From: Pseudomonas sp. PA27(2017)
GTDB lineage: Bacteria > Pseudomonadota > Gammaproteobacteria > Pseudomonadales > Pseudomonadaceae
Direction: 5' to 3'
Assembly (NCBI RefSeq): GCF_001945445.1
Contig: NZ_MSXW01000016.1
Location: 124,001-188,000, forward strand
Length of the DNA: 64,000 nucleotides
Under the pieces are notes generated by a model that searched no databases, was not told where the DNA came from, and saw nothing but the letters and a program-made list of their open reading frames with translations. Numbering within the stretch: the stretch's first letter is position 1; each line of letters opens with the position of its first letter. Below are positions 47,099 to 56,570 of this stretch, piece by piece. The translations under genes were made by a program, and so were the position numbers.

Positions 47099-47271
47099 CT
47101 CGTGGGGCATTGATCGCGCCATGATAGCGGAGCCAGCGATCCCTGCCATGGGGCGTGCTGCAACTGACGGTTGCGCCTGGCTTGAGGACGCCTGCCCTTG
47201 GGAGGAATTGTGCGGCATAAGGCCGCGCAGGTGGCGGGTTCGTGGCGGGAACGGACGGCCGACCGACACTC

Positions 47272-47321
47272 GTGGGAACGGGCCATGCCCGTGATTTTTC
47301 GCGCGCATGGCGCGCTCCCAC
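47272..47321. repeat. Cloverleaf-forming palindromic repeat
   Basis: An outer stem GTGGGA (47272-47277) with TCCCAC (47316-47321) encloses two hairpins, ACGGGC-CAT-GCCCGT (47278-47292) and GCGCGC-ATG-GCGCGC (47301-47315), joined by GATTTTTC. I recall closely similar sequences scattered through Pseudomonas genomes as REP-like elements. It lies between the ctpL-like gene end and dsbD, both leftward. Confidence 0.75.
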
Positions 47322-47361
47322 AGTGGATCGGCAGAACGGCTGCTTCTGCCTTTTTCTTCGC

Positions 47362-49323
47362 TTACACGCGAAACGCCTGCACCGCCTGATCCAGCTGACC
47401 GCTCAGCGTCTGCAACTCTACGCTCTGCGCGCGGCCCTGGCCGATGCGTTGCAGGTTGTCGCCACCCAGCTGGTGAATGCGCTCGCTGTGGTCACGAATC
47501 TCGCTGACGGCGCTGCCCTGGTAGGCCGTTGCCTCGGCGATGCGCGCAGCCTTGCTGGCGATGGTGCCGATGGCGCCGACGATCTCGTCCAGCGCGCCAT
47601 CGGCGGTGCGGGCCTGTTCGGCGGTCGCCTCGGCATGTTCGACCTGGCTTCTCATGGCCTGCACCGAGTCATTGGCGGCTTGCTGCAGGCGACCGATCAC
47701 CTCCTGAATCTGCGCGGTGGCCGAGCTGGTGCGCAGCGACAGCGAGCGCACCTCGTCGGCGACCACGGCGAAACCGCGCCCGGCTTCACCGGCGCGCGCC
47801 GCCTCGATGGCTGCGTTGAGGGCCAACAGGTTGGTCTGTTCGGCGATGCTGCGGATCACCGTCAGCACGCTGCCGATGGTGGCGGTTTCCGTGGCCAGGT
47901 GCTCGATGGCCTGGGCATTGCCCTGCACCTCCTCGACCAGCGCATGCAGGCCGAAGAGGCTATTGCCGATTACCTTCTGGCCCTGGGCGAGGGCGCGGTC
48001 GGCATCGCGGCCGGCGGTGGCTGTCTGGCTGGCGTCGTCGGCCACTTGCAGGATGGTTGCCTCCAGCTCGCCCAATGCGTCGCGAATCTGCGCGGTATCG
48101 CTGGCCTGGCGCTCGGCGCCCTCGTGCAGGCCGCTGCTCAGGTCGGCCAGGGTTCGGCTGGAGGCCGACACGTTGGCCGCGTGCTGGTGAATGGTGCCGA
48201 CCAGTTCGACCAGATAACGGCGCAGGCGATTGAGCGACTCTTCGATATCACGCAGTTCTCGGGTGTTGGTGGCCAGGTGGACCTCGCTGGCGAAATCCCC
48301 CTCCGCCCAGGCCGAGAGCGCCGGCACCAGGCGTTCGAGCAGGCGGCTGAGGCGGCGCTGCAGGGTATCGATGATCAGCGCGATGAGCAGGATCATCGCC
48401 ACCATGATGCCGAGCATCAGCCGCACTTCGCCCTGGATGCGAGCATGCTCGGCGCGCACCTGAGGCTCCAGGGCGGTGAATGATTGCTGCACCGCATCCA
48501 GCCGGGCGCGGGTGGTGGCTGACAATTGCGCGCGCTGTTCGATCAGTGCCTGGGTGCGCGCCAGTTCACCCGGGTAGCGTGCCAGCAGGCTGTCGAGCTC
48601 ACGTTTGAGGGCGATACCGCGATCTTGCGCTTGGTTCTCCTGGCTGTCGCTCGCCAGCCCCATCAACGAGGCGAAGGCATCGCTGGAGGCCGCTTGCTCC
48701 GTCACGCCGAGCAGCGACAGCCCGTTGATCCTGCCGGCCTGGGCCAGCAGCGCCTGCACTTCGCGTTCCACGTCGGCGGCCAGTTCGGCGCGCCCACTGC
48801 TGACCAGCTTGGTACGCGCCAGGGCCAGGCGGCTCAGGTGCTGTGAGGCCTCGAACAGCGGCGCGCGATAGGCGTTGGCGGTTTCGCCCTGGCCCTCGTC
48901 GGCGTAGCGCGCGAGCCCTGCCAAGGTATCGGCCATTTCCCGTTCGGCCTGGATCAGCAGCCCCTGTGGGTCGCCGGACAGCTTTCCGGCGGCGAGCAGT
49001 TGCTCGGCAGCGAACGCCTTCAGCTCGCCCAGGCTGCTGCCCAGGTCACCGGCAAGGCTGGTCGGCAGTTCATCGACATTGGCCTGTAGCGCGTCGAGGT
49101 TCTGCAGGGCGGCGCTGTGACGCAGGGCGTCGCCGCTGTCCAGATAGCCGAGAATGTTGCCGGCGGCCTCGCGCTGGAATTGTTGCGAGAGTTCCAGGTA
49201 CTGCTCCATCAGCACGTAAGGGCGCTCCAATGCCCGCTGCGACCACCACAATGTGCAGGCCAGGGCAATGCCGATGCCGACCAGCAAGAGGGTGTTGAGG
49301 TTGGTGAGGGATTTGAGGCGCAT
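47362..49323 (-). CDS. ctpL: Methyl-accepting chemotaxis protein, CtpL-like
   Basis: A 653-residue chemoreceptor: TM1 near 10-30, an unusually long all-helical periplasmic domain (about 35-320, fitting a helical bimodular fold), TM2 near 325-345, HAMP, and a signalling hairpin with [18 protein letters not shown]. In P. aeruginosa CtpL lies between the dsbD and gcbA homologues, as here, and mediates taxis to scarce phosphate, working with PstS. The symbol rests on this gene order and domain length. The ATG at 49323 is chosen; an extension to 49356 is less likely. Confidence 0.85.
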   Translation of the reverse strand: MRLKSLTNLNTLLLVGIGIALACTLWWSQRALERPYVLMEQYLELSQQFQREAAGNILGYLDSGDALRHSAALQNLDALQANVDELPTSLAGDLGSSLGELKAFAAEQLLAAGKLSGDPQGLLIQAEREMADTLAGLARYADEGQGETANAYRAPLFEASQHLSRLALARTKLVSSGRAELAADVEREVQALLAQAGRINGLSLLGVTEQAASSDAFASLMGLASDSQENQAQDRGIALKRELDSLLARYPGELARTQALIEQRAQLSATTRARLDAVQQSFTALEPQVRAEHARIQGEVRLMLGIMVAMILLIALIIDTLQRRLSRLLERLVPALSAWAEGDFASEVHLATNTRELRDIEESLNRLRRYLVELVGTIHQHAANVSASSRTLADLSSGLHEGAERQASDTAQIRDALGELEATILQVADDASQTATAGRDADRALAQGQKVIGNSLFGLHALVEEVQGNAQAIEHLATETATIGSVLTVIRSIAEQTNLLALNAAIEAARAGEAGRGFAVVADEVRSLSLRTSSATAQIQEVIGRLQQAANDSVQAMRSQVEHAEATAEQARTADGALDEIVGAIGTIASKAARIAEATAYQGSAVSEIRDHSERIHQLGGDNLQRIGQGRAQSVELQTLSGQLDQAVQAFRV

Positions 49324-49480
49324 GGGGCTGATTTGACGTCCGATCGATGCTGGCACTGCGCTATGCAGTGCGGCGATGCTCGGTACGTTATGGCGCCTTT
49401 ATGACAGCGTGGTTACGCTTCAAGGTGCGTCGTGTTAATGACGCCATGCAACCGACATGCGGTTGCGCGTCAAGAGTAGC

Positions 49481-51094
49481 TCAGCCATAGGTTTCGATGC
49501 GGTTGCGACCGCCGTTCTTAGCGCGGTACAGCGCCTCGTCGGCGCGTTGCGACAGGTGCTTGCTGTCCAGGTCATCGCCCAGTTCGGCGATACCGCAGCT
49601 GAAGGTGCAGCTCAGGTCATGGGGGTGGGCCGGGTAGTGGATCTCGGCAAAACGTGCGCGCACTTCGTCCAGCACCTTGGCGGCAGTCCTTGCATCGGTG
49701 TTGGGCATCACCACCGCGAACTCCTCGCCGCCGTAGCGGCCGATGCAGTCGCTCTTGCGCAAACGCTGTTTGAGAAACAGCGCCAGGCTCTTGATCACCC
49801 GGTCGCCCATGGGGTGGCCGTAGTTGTCGTTGACCTTCTTGAAGTAATCGATATCGATCATCGCGAAGCTCAGCGGTTGCTCATCGCGCTGGGCGCGAAA
49901 GCGAGCGTCTTCGAGCAGTTGCAGGGTGTGAGTATGGTTGAACAGCCCAGTGAGGCTGTCGCGTACCATTCGCGCCTTGAGGCTGCGGGCCCGGTCGGCG
50001 CGGTTGCGCACCGTGGCGATCAGGTGGCGCGGCTTGATCGGCTTGGTGAGGAAGTCGTCACCACCCTCGCTCATCGCGTCGAGCTGCTTGTCGAGGTCGT
50101 CTTCGGCGGACAGGTAGATGATCGGCACGCTGACGTAGCGATCGTTGTGGCGGATCACCTGGGCCAGTTCGGTGCCGTTGCAGGCCGGCATGTACATGTC
50201 GAGGATGATCAGGTCCGGCTGGAACTCGGCCAGCTCGTCCATCGCCTGGATCGGCTCGGTGAGCGTGCGCGTGACGATGCCGGCGCTGTTGAGCACCCGC
50301 TCGGTATGGGTGGCCTGGGCGCGGGAGTCGTCGACGATCAGCACGCGGTAGGGCTCGTACTGTGCGACGTGGGTCAACACCTCGATCCGCTCCAGCAGGC
50401 TCGAGGCATCCATCGAGCCGGTGAAGAATTCGCGCCCGCCAGCGCGAACCGCGGCCAGGCGTGTCGGCGTGTCGGTGTCTTCGTGGCTGTAGAACAGCAC
50501 CGGAATCTTTTCCTGCAGGCCTTCCTGAACGGCCTGGGCCAGTTGCAGGCCATTACCGGCGCCGGCGAAGTCGATTTCCATGACGATGGCCGCCGGGTGG
50601 CGCTCGAGCATCGCTGCGCGAAAGGCGTTGGCGGTGTCCAGCGGCTTGGCGTTCATGCCGAAGAATTCCAGTTGCTGCGCCAGGCGCTCGGCGCGCTCCA
50701 GATGCTGCAGGGCCAGATAAACGGGTTTGCGCAGGGGCGGCAGCGTGGTGTGCTCGAAACGGTCGCCGTGACGCAGGCCGGTGCGCGACAGGCGCTGCAT
50801 CAGTTGGTTGAGCTCGCTGATCACCTCGCTGTTGAGGCGGCCCCGGTTGGCGTCCACCACGCCCAGGCAGGCGACGATGCGCTTGCCCAGTTCGCGGTGC
50901 TCGACCTGGTCGAAACGCTCGGCATAGCGCTGCAGCAGTTGCGCCGCTTCCTGCAGTTCCTGCATGCCGGCGTCGTTCCATTCGCCACGCTGCAGGCGCT
51001 GCCAGACTTCCAGAACCTGACGGGCCTGGTGGATCACCCGCTGGGCGAAGTGCTGTTTGAGTCGGTCGCGGCTGGGATCTTCTTGCTCGGTCAT
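49481..51094 (-). CDS. gcbA: Diguanylate cyclase with response-regulator domains, GcbA-like
   Basis: A 537-residue cytoplasmic protein: a helical N-terminal region (1 to about 125), a degenerate receiver-like segment (about 135-240), a true receiver domain (248-365; Asp255, Asp256, phospho-acceptor Asp299, Lys351) and a GGDEF domain with GGEEF at 455-459 and an intact inhibitory site R446-x-x-D449. It should make c-di-GMP under feedback control. Gene order next to ctpL matches gcbA/adcA of P. aeruginosa and P. fluorescens, which affects biofilm attachment. Confidence 0.88.
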   Translation of the reverse strand: MTEQEDPSRDRLKQHFAQRVIHQARQVLEVWQRLQRGEWNDAGMQELQEAAQLLQRYAERFDQVEHRELGKRIVACLGVVDANRGRLNSEVISELNQLMQRLSRTGLRHGDRFEHTTLPPLRKPVYLALQHLERAERLAQQLEFFGMNAKPLDTANAFRAAMLERHPAAIVMEIDFAGAGNGLQLAQAVQEGLQEKIPVLFYSHEDTDTPTRLAAVRAGGREFFTGSMDASSLLERIEVLTHVAQYEPYRVLIVDDSRAQATHTERVLNSAGIVTRTLTEPIQAMDELAEFQPDLIILDMYMPACNGTELAQVIRHNDRYVSVPIIYLSAEDDLDKQLDAMSEGGDDFLTKPIKPRHLIATVRNRADRARSLKARMVRDSLTGLFNHTHTLQLLEDARFRAQRDEQPLSFAMIDIDYFKKVNDNYGHPMGDRVIKSLALFLKQRLRKSDCIGRYGGEEFAVVMPNTDARTAAKVLDEVRARFAEIHYPAHPHDLSCTFSCGIAELGDDLDSKHLSQRADEALYRAKNGGRNRIETYG

Positions 51095-51416
51095 GGCCTG
51101 TCAATCTGCATGTGGTGGCGTGGGCCTAGCGGTGATGGCCTCATGCTATCACTGGCCGGTTATTTTGCCATTCTCTTGACGCCATTGTTGTGAATCGTCC
51201 CGCAGCCTTGGCCATGGCATTTGCAGACTCTCGTCAAAGCGGCTGGTTCCGTACCGTTACGTCGTGAACAGCTTACTGCGCTGCGCAGCAGGGCAGCCTT
51301 CCCTTATAGTGGCAGCGTAGCCTCGATGCAGGCCATGGGGCGCTCAAGTATTAGCGCAACCCTCCCATGGGCCTGTGGTCGAAGCCCTGTACGTCGTTGA
51401 TCAAAGGATAATCGCC
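51095..51416. other. Divergent spacer between gcbA-like and DUF2333 genes
   Basis: No gene or strong repeat is visible in these 322 bases, which must contain both promoters. A CTCGTCAAAGCGG stretch (51223) and CTTATAGTGG (51303) could belong to the rightward promoter. The ribosome binding site AAAGGA lies nine bases before the DUF2333 ATG. Confidence 0.4.
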
Positions 51417-52484
51417 ATGCTCGATTGGAAGAACCGCACCACCGGCACCGCCCATGCCGATGACGGTGCCAGCTCTGGATCTCGCCGTCGCCTGGGCGGC
51501 GGGTTCGGCCGTGTCGTCATCGGTTTGCTGGGTATCTATCTGCTGGTGGCGCTGGTCGTCGGCTGGTACTGGAGCCAGGAGCCGGACCTGTTCCCGGTGC
51601 AACAGCGCGTGCAGGCCGCGGCTGAAAGCAGCCAGCGCCAGGTGGTCAACGGCTACACCACGGTGGAAACCCTCAAACAGGTCGCCCAGACCCTGCTCGA
51701 CAAGCCGGGCGGCTACCTGTCCAACGACTTGGCGCCGCCGGGCCTGTGGCTCGATAACATGCCGAGCTGGGAATACGGCGTGTTGGTGCAGGTGCGCGAT
51801 TTCTCCCGCGCGCTGCGCAAGGACTTCGCCCGTTCGCAATCGCAATCCACCGAGGACGGCGACCTGGCCCGTGCCGAGCCACGCTTCAACTTCGACCATC
51901 GCAGTTGGGCTCTGCCGGCTGCCGAGTCCGAGTACCGCGAAGGCATCAACTCTCTGGACCGCTACCTCGCTCGCCTGTCCGAGCCGGGCCAGGGCGGTGC
52001 GCGCTTCTACACCCGTGCCGACAACCTCAACAACTGGTTCGGCGACGTCGCTACCCGCCTGGGCTCGCTGTCCCAGCGCCTGTCGGCCAGCGTCGGCCAG
52101 GTGCGCCTGAACACCGAGGTGACCGAGACCACCGAACTGGCCGAAGGCCAGGTGCCAGAGGTGACCGAGCGCACCTACGAAACCCCATGGCTGCAGATCG
52201 ACAACGTGTTCTACGAAGCACGCGGTCAGGCCTGGGCGCTGTCGCACCTGCTGCGCGCCATCGAAGTCGATTTCGCCGACGTGCTGGCCAAGAAGAATGC
52301 CACCGTCAGCGTACGGCAGATCATTCGTGAGCTGGAGGCCGCCCAGGCCACGCTGTGGAGTCCTATGGTGCTCAATGGCAGCGGCTACGGCATCCTCGCC
52401 AACCACTCGCTGGTCATGGCGAACTACATCTCGCGGGCCAACGCTGCGGTGATCGACCTGCGTCAGCTGCTGTCCCAGGGCTGA
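51417..52484 (+). CDS. DUF2333 family membrane-anchored protein
   Basis: A 355-residue protein with a single N-terminal membrane helix (about 34-54, VVIGLLGIYLLVALVVGWYW) and a large periplasmic helical domain. DUF2333 is common in pseudomonads and uncharacterised. The ATG at 51417 has AAAGGA upstream. The NUDIX gene begins three bases after its stop, so the two share a transcript. Confidence 0.88.
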   Translation: MLDWKNRTTGTAHADDGASSGSRRRLGGGFGRVVIGLLGIYLLVALVVGWYWSQEPDLFPVQQRVQAAAESSQRQVVNGYTTVETLKQVAQTLLDKPGGYLSNDLAPPGLWLDNMPSWEYGVLVQVRDFSRALRKDFARSQSQSTEDGDLARAEPRFNFDHRSWALPAAESEYREGINSLDRYLARLSEPGQGGARFYTRADNLNNWFGDVATRLGSLSQRLSASVGQVRLNTEVTETTELAEGQVPEVTERTYETPWLQIDNVFYEARGQAWALSHLLRAIEVDFADVLAKKNATVSVRQIIRELEAAQATLWSPMVLNGSGYGILANHSLVMANYISRANAAVIDLRQLLSQG

Positions 52485-52487
52485 TCG

Positions 52488-53021
52488 ATGGCTGCTGCCA
52501 ACGCCGAGGTGGCGCACCGCGCTGCCTCGGATGCCGAGCTGATCGCCTGGGTCGACGAACATGACGACGTGCTCGGCGCGCTGCCCCGGGCGGAACTGCG
52601 TCAGCGCGGCCTGATCGGCCGCGGCACCTTCATCCTGCTCTTCAATGCTGCCGGTGAGCTGTGCGTGCACCGGCGCACCCTGAGCAAGGCGGTCTATCCC
52701 GGGTTCTGGGATATTGCCGCCGGCGGTATGGTGGCGGCGGGCGAAGGCTACGCGCAGTCGGCCGAGCGCGAGCTGGCCGAAGAGTTGGGCATCCGCGATG
52801 CGGTGCTGCGCGACCATGGCCGCTTCTTCTTCGATCAGCCGGAGAACCGTATCTGGTGCGCGGTGTTCTCGGCCGTCTCCGACGCGCCGCTGGTGCTGCA
52901 GCCCGAAGAGGTTCTGGAGGCGCGCTTCATGACCCTCGAAGCGGCGCAGCGCGATACCGAGCTCAAGCCCTATTGCCCCGACTCGCTGCAGGCGCTGCAG
53001 CACTATCTCGCCAATCGCTGA
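52488..53021 (+). CDS. NUDIX hydrolase
   Basis: A 177-residue NUDIX-fold hydrolase with an intact box, GMVAAGE then seven residues then RELAEELGI, around residues 79-101. The chain is of the isopentenyl-diphosphate isomerase-like/YfcD type (RGTFILLFN, ELCVHRRTLSK), acting on an unknown nucleoside-diphosphate-linked substrate. It follows DUF2333 and precedes the SUI1 gene, the conserved order. No other domain is present. Confidence 0.9.
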   Translation: MAAANAEVAHRAASDAELIAWVDEHDDVLGALPRAELRQRGLIGRGTFILLFNAAGELCVHRRTLSKAVYPGFWDIAAGGMVAAGEGYAQSAERELAEELGIRDAVLRDHGRFFFDQPENRIWCAVFSAVSDAPLVLQPEEVLEARFMTLEAAQRDTELKPYCPDSLQALQHYLANR

Positions 53022-53130
53022 TCACCCCGTGGAGTCGCCAATCCATCAGGGGTTGGCGCATTTCGCTTCTTAGCATTGCCGGCCTTTGTCGTTACACTGC
53101 GCCGCTCCCATCCACTGAGGAAAAAACGCG

Positions 53131-53502
53131 GTGGCCAAGAAAGCCTCTTCATTCGCCGGCCTCGGTGGCCTGGTGTTTTCCACGGACGCAGGCCGGCATT
53201 GCCCGGATTGCTCGCAGCCGGTGGACGCCTGTACCTGTTCGCGTACGGCGATTCCCGAGGGCGACGGCATTGCCCGGGTGCGCCGCGAGACCAAAGGCCG
53301 CGGCGGCAAAACGGTGACTACCGTCACGGGCGTGCCCCTGGCAGAAGAGCCGCTCAAGGAGCTGGCCTCTGCGCTGAAGAAACGCTGTGGTTGCGGTGGT
53401 GCGCTGAAAGATGGCGTTATCGAAATCCAGGGCGACCATGTCGAACTACTGCTCGCCGAGCTGATCAAGCGCGGTTTCAAAGCCAAGAAATCCGGCGGCT
53501 GA
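53131..53502 (+). CDS. SUI1/eIF1-like translation factor (YciH family)
   Basis: A 123-residue protein of the bacterial SUI1 family, related to eIF1 and E. coli YciH, which can influence start-codon selection. The N-terminal part has a zinc-type Cys cluster (CPDC...CTCS at 24-36) and the C-terminal SUI1 fold ends in IQGDHVELLLAELIKRGFKAK. It starts with GTG at 53131, with GAGG about ten bases upstream. It may form a unit with the NUDIX gene 109 bases before it. Confidence 0.9.
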   Translation: MAKKASSFAGLGGLVFSTDAGRHCPDCSQPVDACTCSRTAIPEGDGIARVRRETKGRGGKTVTTVTGVPLAEEPLKELASALKKRCGCGGALKDGVIEIQGDHVELLLAELIKRGFKAKKSGG

Positions 53503-53536
53503 ACGCCGCTACCCGTGACTATCTAAACTTACTCAC

Positions 53537-53561
53537 TGCTCGGCCAGTCCACTGCCGAGCA
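53537..53561 (+). promoter_or_regulatory. Hairpin between the SUI1 gene and speA
   Basis: TGCTCGGC (53537-53544) pairs with GCCGAGCA (53554-53561) around a nine-base loop. Only ATCGTCATTT follows, so it is a weak terminator of the SUI1 transcript at best, or a leader element 75 bases before speA. Confidence 0.45.
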
Positions 53562-53635
53562 ATCGTCATTTCCAGGCTCTATGCTCGCCCGACCGTATCG
53601 ACAGCATCAGCCTATCTGCTACAGGGGAACCCTCG

Positions 53636-55549
53636 ATGGCCGCACGACGCACACGCAAGGACGATGGAAGCCAATGGACGGTGGCCGACAGCCGCAGTGT
53701 CTATGGCATCCGCCATTGGGGCGCGGGTTACTTCTCGATCAACGACGCCGGCCGCGTCGAAGTGCGCCCCAACGGCCCGGGCAGCACGCCCATCGATCTC
53801 CATGAGCAGGTCGAGGAGCTGCGCCAGAGCGGCCTGTCGCTGCCGTTGCTGGTGCGTTTCCCCGACATCCTGCAGGACCGCGTACGCAAGCTCACTGGCG
53901 CTTTCGACGCCAGCATCGCGCGCCTGGAGTACGGCAATCGCTACACCGCGCTGTACCCGATCAAGGTCAACCAGCAGGAAGCGGTGGTGGAGAACATCAT
54001 CGCCACCGAGAACGTTTCAATCGGCCTGGAAGCCGGCTCCAAGCCTGAGCTGCTGGCCGTCCTGGCGCTGGCGCCGAAGGGCGGCACCATCGTCTGCAAC
54101 GGCTACAAGGATCGCGAGTTCATCCGCCTGGCGCTGATGGGCCAGAAGCTTGGCCACAACGTGTTCATCGTCATCGAGAAGGAGTCGGAAGTCGCCCTGG
54201 TGATCGACGAGGCCGCCGAGCTCAAGGTAGCCCCGCAGATCGGTCTGCGCGTGCGCCTGTCGTCCCTGGCATCGAGCAAGTGGGCGGATACCGGAGGCGA
54301 GAAGTCCAAGTTCGGCCTGTCCGCCGCGCAGTTGCTGTCGGTGGTCGAGCGTTTCCGCAAGGCCGGCCTGGATCAGGGCATCCGCCTGCTGCACTTCCAT
54401 ATGGGCTCGCAGATCGCCAACATCGCCGACTACCGCAAGGGCTTTCGCGAAGCCATCCGCTATTACGGCGAACTGCGCGCGCTGGGCCTGCCGGTCGACC
54501 ATATCGATGTGGGCGGCGGCCTGGGCGTGGACTACGACGGCACCCACTCGCGCAACGCCAGCTCGATCAACTACGACATGGAAGACTACGCCGACGCGGT
54601 GGTCGACATGCTCAAGGAATTCTGCGACCGCCAGGAAATCCCCCACCCGCACATCTTCTCCGAGAGCGGCCGGGCGATGACCGCGCACCATGCCGTGCTG
54701 CTGGTGCAGGTGACTGACGTCGAGCGCCACAACGACGACGTGCCGGAAATCGACCGCAGCATCGAACAGCCCGAAGTGCTGCAGGTGCTGATCGACCTGC
54801 TCGACGACAGCGACCCGGAAATGGTCGCCGAAACCTACTGGCGCGCCACCCACTACGTCAGCGAGGCGGCCGGGCAATACTCCGCCGGCAAGCTCGACCT
54901 GCCGCAGAAGGCCCTGGCCGAGCAGTGCTATTTCTCGATCTGCCGCCGCCTGTACAACCAGCTCAAGGCACGCCAGCGTTCCCATCGTCAGGTGCTCGAC
55001 GAGCTCAACGACAAGCTGGCCGACAAGTACATCTGCAACTTCTCGGTGTTCCAGAGCCTGCCGGACACCTGGGCCATTGGTCAGATCCTGCCGATCCTGC
55101 CGCTCAACCGCCTGGACGAGGAGCCGCTGCGCCGCGCGGTGCTGCAGGACCTGACCTGCGACTCGGACGGCAAGATCAACCAGTACGTCGACGAGCAGTC
55201 CATCGAAACCAGCCTGCCGGTGCACGAGCTGCGTGATGGCGAGGATTACGTGCTGGGCATCTTCCTGGTCGGCGCCTATCAGGAAATTCTCGGCGACATG
55301 CACAACCTGTTCGGTGACACCGACTCGGTGAACATCTACCAGAACGCCGACGGCAGCATCTACCACGCCGGTATCGAGACCCACGACACCATCGAGGACA
55401 TGCTGCGTTACGTGCACCTGTCGCCCGAGGAACTGATGACCCATTACCGTGACAAGGTCGCCAGCGCGCGCATCAGCGCCCGTGAGCGTACCCAGTTCCT
55501 GGATGCCCTGCGCCTGGGGCTGACGCGCTCTTCGTACCTGTCGTACTGA
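53636..55549 (+). CDS. speA: Biosynthetic arginine decarboxylase
   Basis: A 637-residue PLP enzyme of the alanine-racemase fold converting arginine to agmatine, the first step to putrescine. Lys110 in YPIKVNQQ is the PLP lysine; the phosphate site is the glycine-rich [11 protein letters not shown] segment, and the SESGRA motif follows. Length matches bacterial SpeA (about 630-660). The ATG is preceded by a modest GGGGAA. It is the last gene of the block conserved with P. aeruginosa. Confidence 0.97.
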   Translation: MAARRTRKDDGSQWTVADSRSVYGIRHWGAGYFSINDAGRVEVRPNGPGSTPIDLHEQVEELRQSGLSLPLLVRFPDILQDRVRKLTGAFDASIARLEYGNRYTALYPIKVNQQEAVVENIIATENVSIGLEAGSKPELLAVLALAPKGGTIVCNGYKDREFIRLALMGQKLGHNVFIVIEKESEVALVIDEAAELKVAPQIGLRVRLSSLASSKWADTGGEKSKFGLSAAQLLSVVERFRKAGLDQGIRLLHFHMGSQIANIADYRKGFREAIRYYGELRALGLPVDHIDVGGGLGVDYDGTHSRNASSINYDMEDYADAVVDMLKEFCDRQEIPHPHIFSESGRAMTAHHAVLLVQVTDVERHNDDVPEIDRSIEQPEVLQVLIDLLDDSDPEMVAETYWRATHYVSEAAGQYSAGKLDLPQKALAEQCYFSICRRLYNQLKARQRSHRQVLDELNDKLADKYICNFSVFQSLPDTWAIGQILPILPLNRLDEEPLRRAVLQDLTCDSDGKINQYVDEQSIETSLPVHELRDGEDYVLGIFLVGAYQEILGDMHNLFGDTDSVNIYQNADGSIYHAGIETHDTIEDMLRYVHLSPEELMTHYRDKVASARISARERTQFLDALRLGLTRSSYLSY

Positions 55550-55568
55550 AGGCATCCGCATCGCTGAA

Positions 55569-55588
55569 CGGCGGGAGCGATCCCGCCG
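55569..55588 (+). promoter_or_regulatory. Hairpin overlapping the DUF4174 ribosome binding site
   Basis: CGGCGGGA (55569-55576) pairs perfectly with TCCCGCCG (55581-55588) around GCGA. The downstream Shine-Dalgarno GGGGAG begins at the base of this stem. With no U-run it is not a standard terminator for speA; it may limit translation of the next gene or protect the speA 3' end. Confidence 0.55.
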
Positions 55589-55600
55589 GGGAGAACGGCC

Positions 55601-56020
55601 ATGAAGCGTTTCGCGACCCTGCTGCTCTCGGCGCTGCCGCTGCTGGCCCATGCCAGCGAGGATCCGCTTGAGGCTGAGCGCTGGAAGACCCGGCCGCTGA
55701 TCGTACTGGCCGCCAGCGCCGATGATCCCCTGCTGATGCGGGTGCAGGCCGCGTTGCGTGAGCCGGCCAACCGCGAGGCGTTCGTCGAGCGCGACATGGT
55801 GCTCTATACCGTGATCGGCAAGCAGGGGCAGCGTAACGAGCAGCCGCTGGATGCCATCGCCACCAAGCGCCTGCTGCTGGCGCTGGACGCCGGCAATGCC
55901 CGGCCCCAGGTGATTCTGGTCGGCAAGGATGGTGGCAAGAAGATTCAGCAGGGCGCCGATGCCGATCTGCAGGCGATCTTCCGCACCATCGATCGCATGC
56001 CCATGCGGCAAGGCGAATGA
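55601..56020 (+). CDS. DUF4174 family secreted protein
   Basis: A 139-residue protein with a signal peptide (about 1-19, ending HAS) and a mature domain opening EDPLEAERWKTRPLIVLA. DUF4174 proteins are short, secreted and thioredoxin-like in outline, but the Cys pair is absent here, so no redox role is implied. It sits 51 bases after speA. The function is unknown. Confidence 0.82.
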   Translation: MKRFATLLLSALPLLAHASEDPLEAERWKTRPLIVLAASADDPLLMRVQAALREPANREAFVERDMVLYTVIGKQGQRNEQPLDAIATKRLLLALDAGNARPQVILVGKDGGKKIQQGADADLQAIFRTIDRMPMRQGE

Positions 56021-56039
56021 CTCGCTGAAAGATGGACCA

Positions 56040-56054
56040 ATGACTTTAAGTCAT
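56040..56054. promoter_or_regulatory. 15-bp palindrome upstream of the GNAT operon
   Basis: ATGACTT-T-AAGTCAT is a perfect 7-bp inverted repeat around one base, 66 bases before the GNAT gene's ATG and within its likely promoter. Weaker symmetry (CCAA and TTGG) flanks it. It looks like a repressor operator; no regulator gene adjoins it. Confidence 0.5.
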
Positions 56055-56120
56055 CTTGGTTCTATTGAGTGGGCTATGTGCTGAGTAATCTGGCGTCCAT
56101 CCGATATCGAGGACGCCACC

Positions 56121-56570
56121 ATGTCTCATCCCATTACCCTGCGCGCCGTGCAGGATTCCGTCCAGTGTCTGGCCTGCTTTGCGCTGATGCGTGAGCTACG
56201 CCCCCATCTCATCGATGCTCAGGCCTTCGTCGCCCAGGTACAGCGCCAGGCCAGTCAGGGCTATCGGCTGCTGGCCGCCTGCCAAGGCGATCAGGTGGTC
56301 GGCCTGGCCGGCTACCGGCTGCAGGAAAATACCCTGTACGGACGCTTCGTCTATGTCGATGACCTGATCGTGCTGCCCACCGAGCAGCGCAGCGGCGTCG
56401 GTGGCCTGTTGATCGAGGCGGTGCGCCGCGAAGCGATCGACAGCCGCCACGCTCATCTGGTGCTCGACACCGCTCTGGGCAACGCGTTCGGCCAGCGCTT
56501 CTACTATCGCCAGGGCTTGCTGGCGCGGGGCCTGCACTTCGTCGAAGTGCTGCCGCAGGTGACGGCATGA
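56121..56570 (+). CDS. GNAT family N-acetyltransferase
   Basis: A 149-residue acetyltransferase with the acetyl-CoA pyrophosphate loop in LPTEQRSGVGGLLIEAV (about residues 90-106). The YGRFVYVDDLIV strand and the FYYRQGLLARG C-terminus are typical GNAT features. The acceptor is unknown. It heads a three-gene operon with four-base overlaps downstream, together with a flavodoxin-fold reductase and an AhpD-like protein, suggesting detoxification. Confidence 0.9.
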   Translation: MSHPITLRAVQDSVQCLACFALMRELRPHLIDAQAFVAQVQRQASQGYRLLAACQGDQVVGLAGYRLQENTLYGRFVYVDDLIVLPTEQRSGVGGLLIEAVRREAIDSRHAHLVLDTALGNAFGQRFYYRQGLLARGLHFVEVLPQVTA

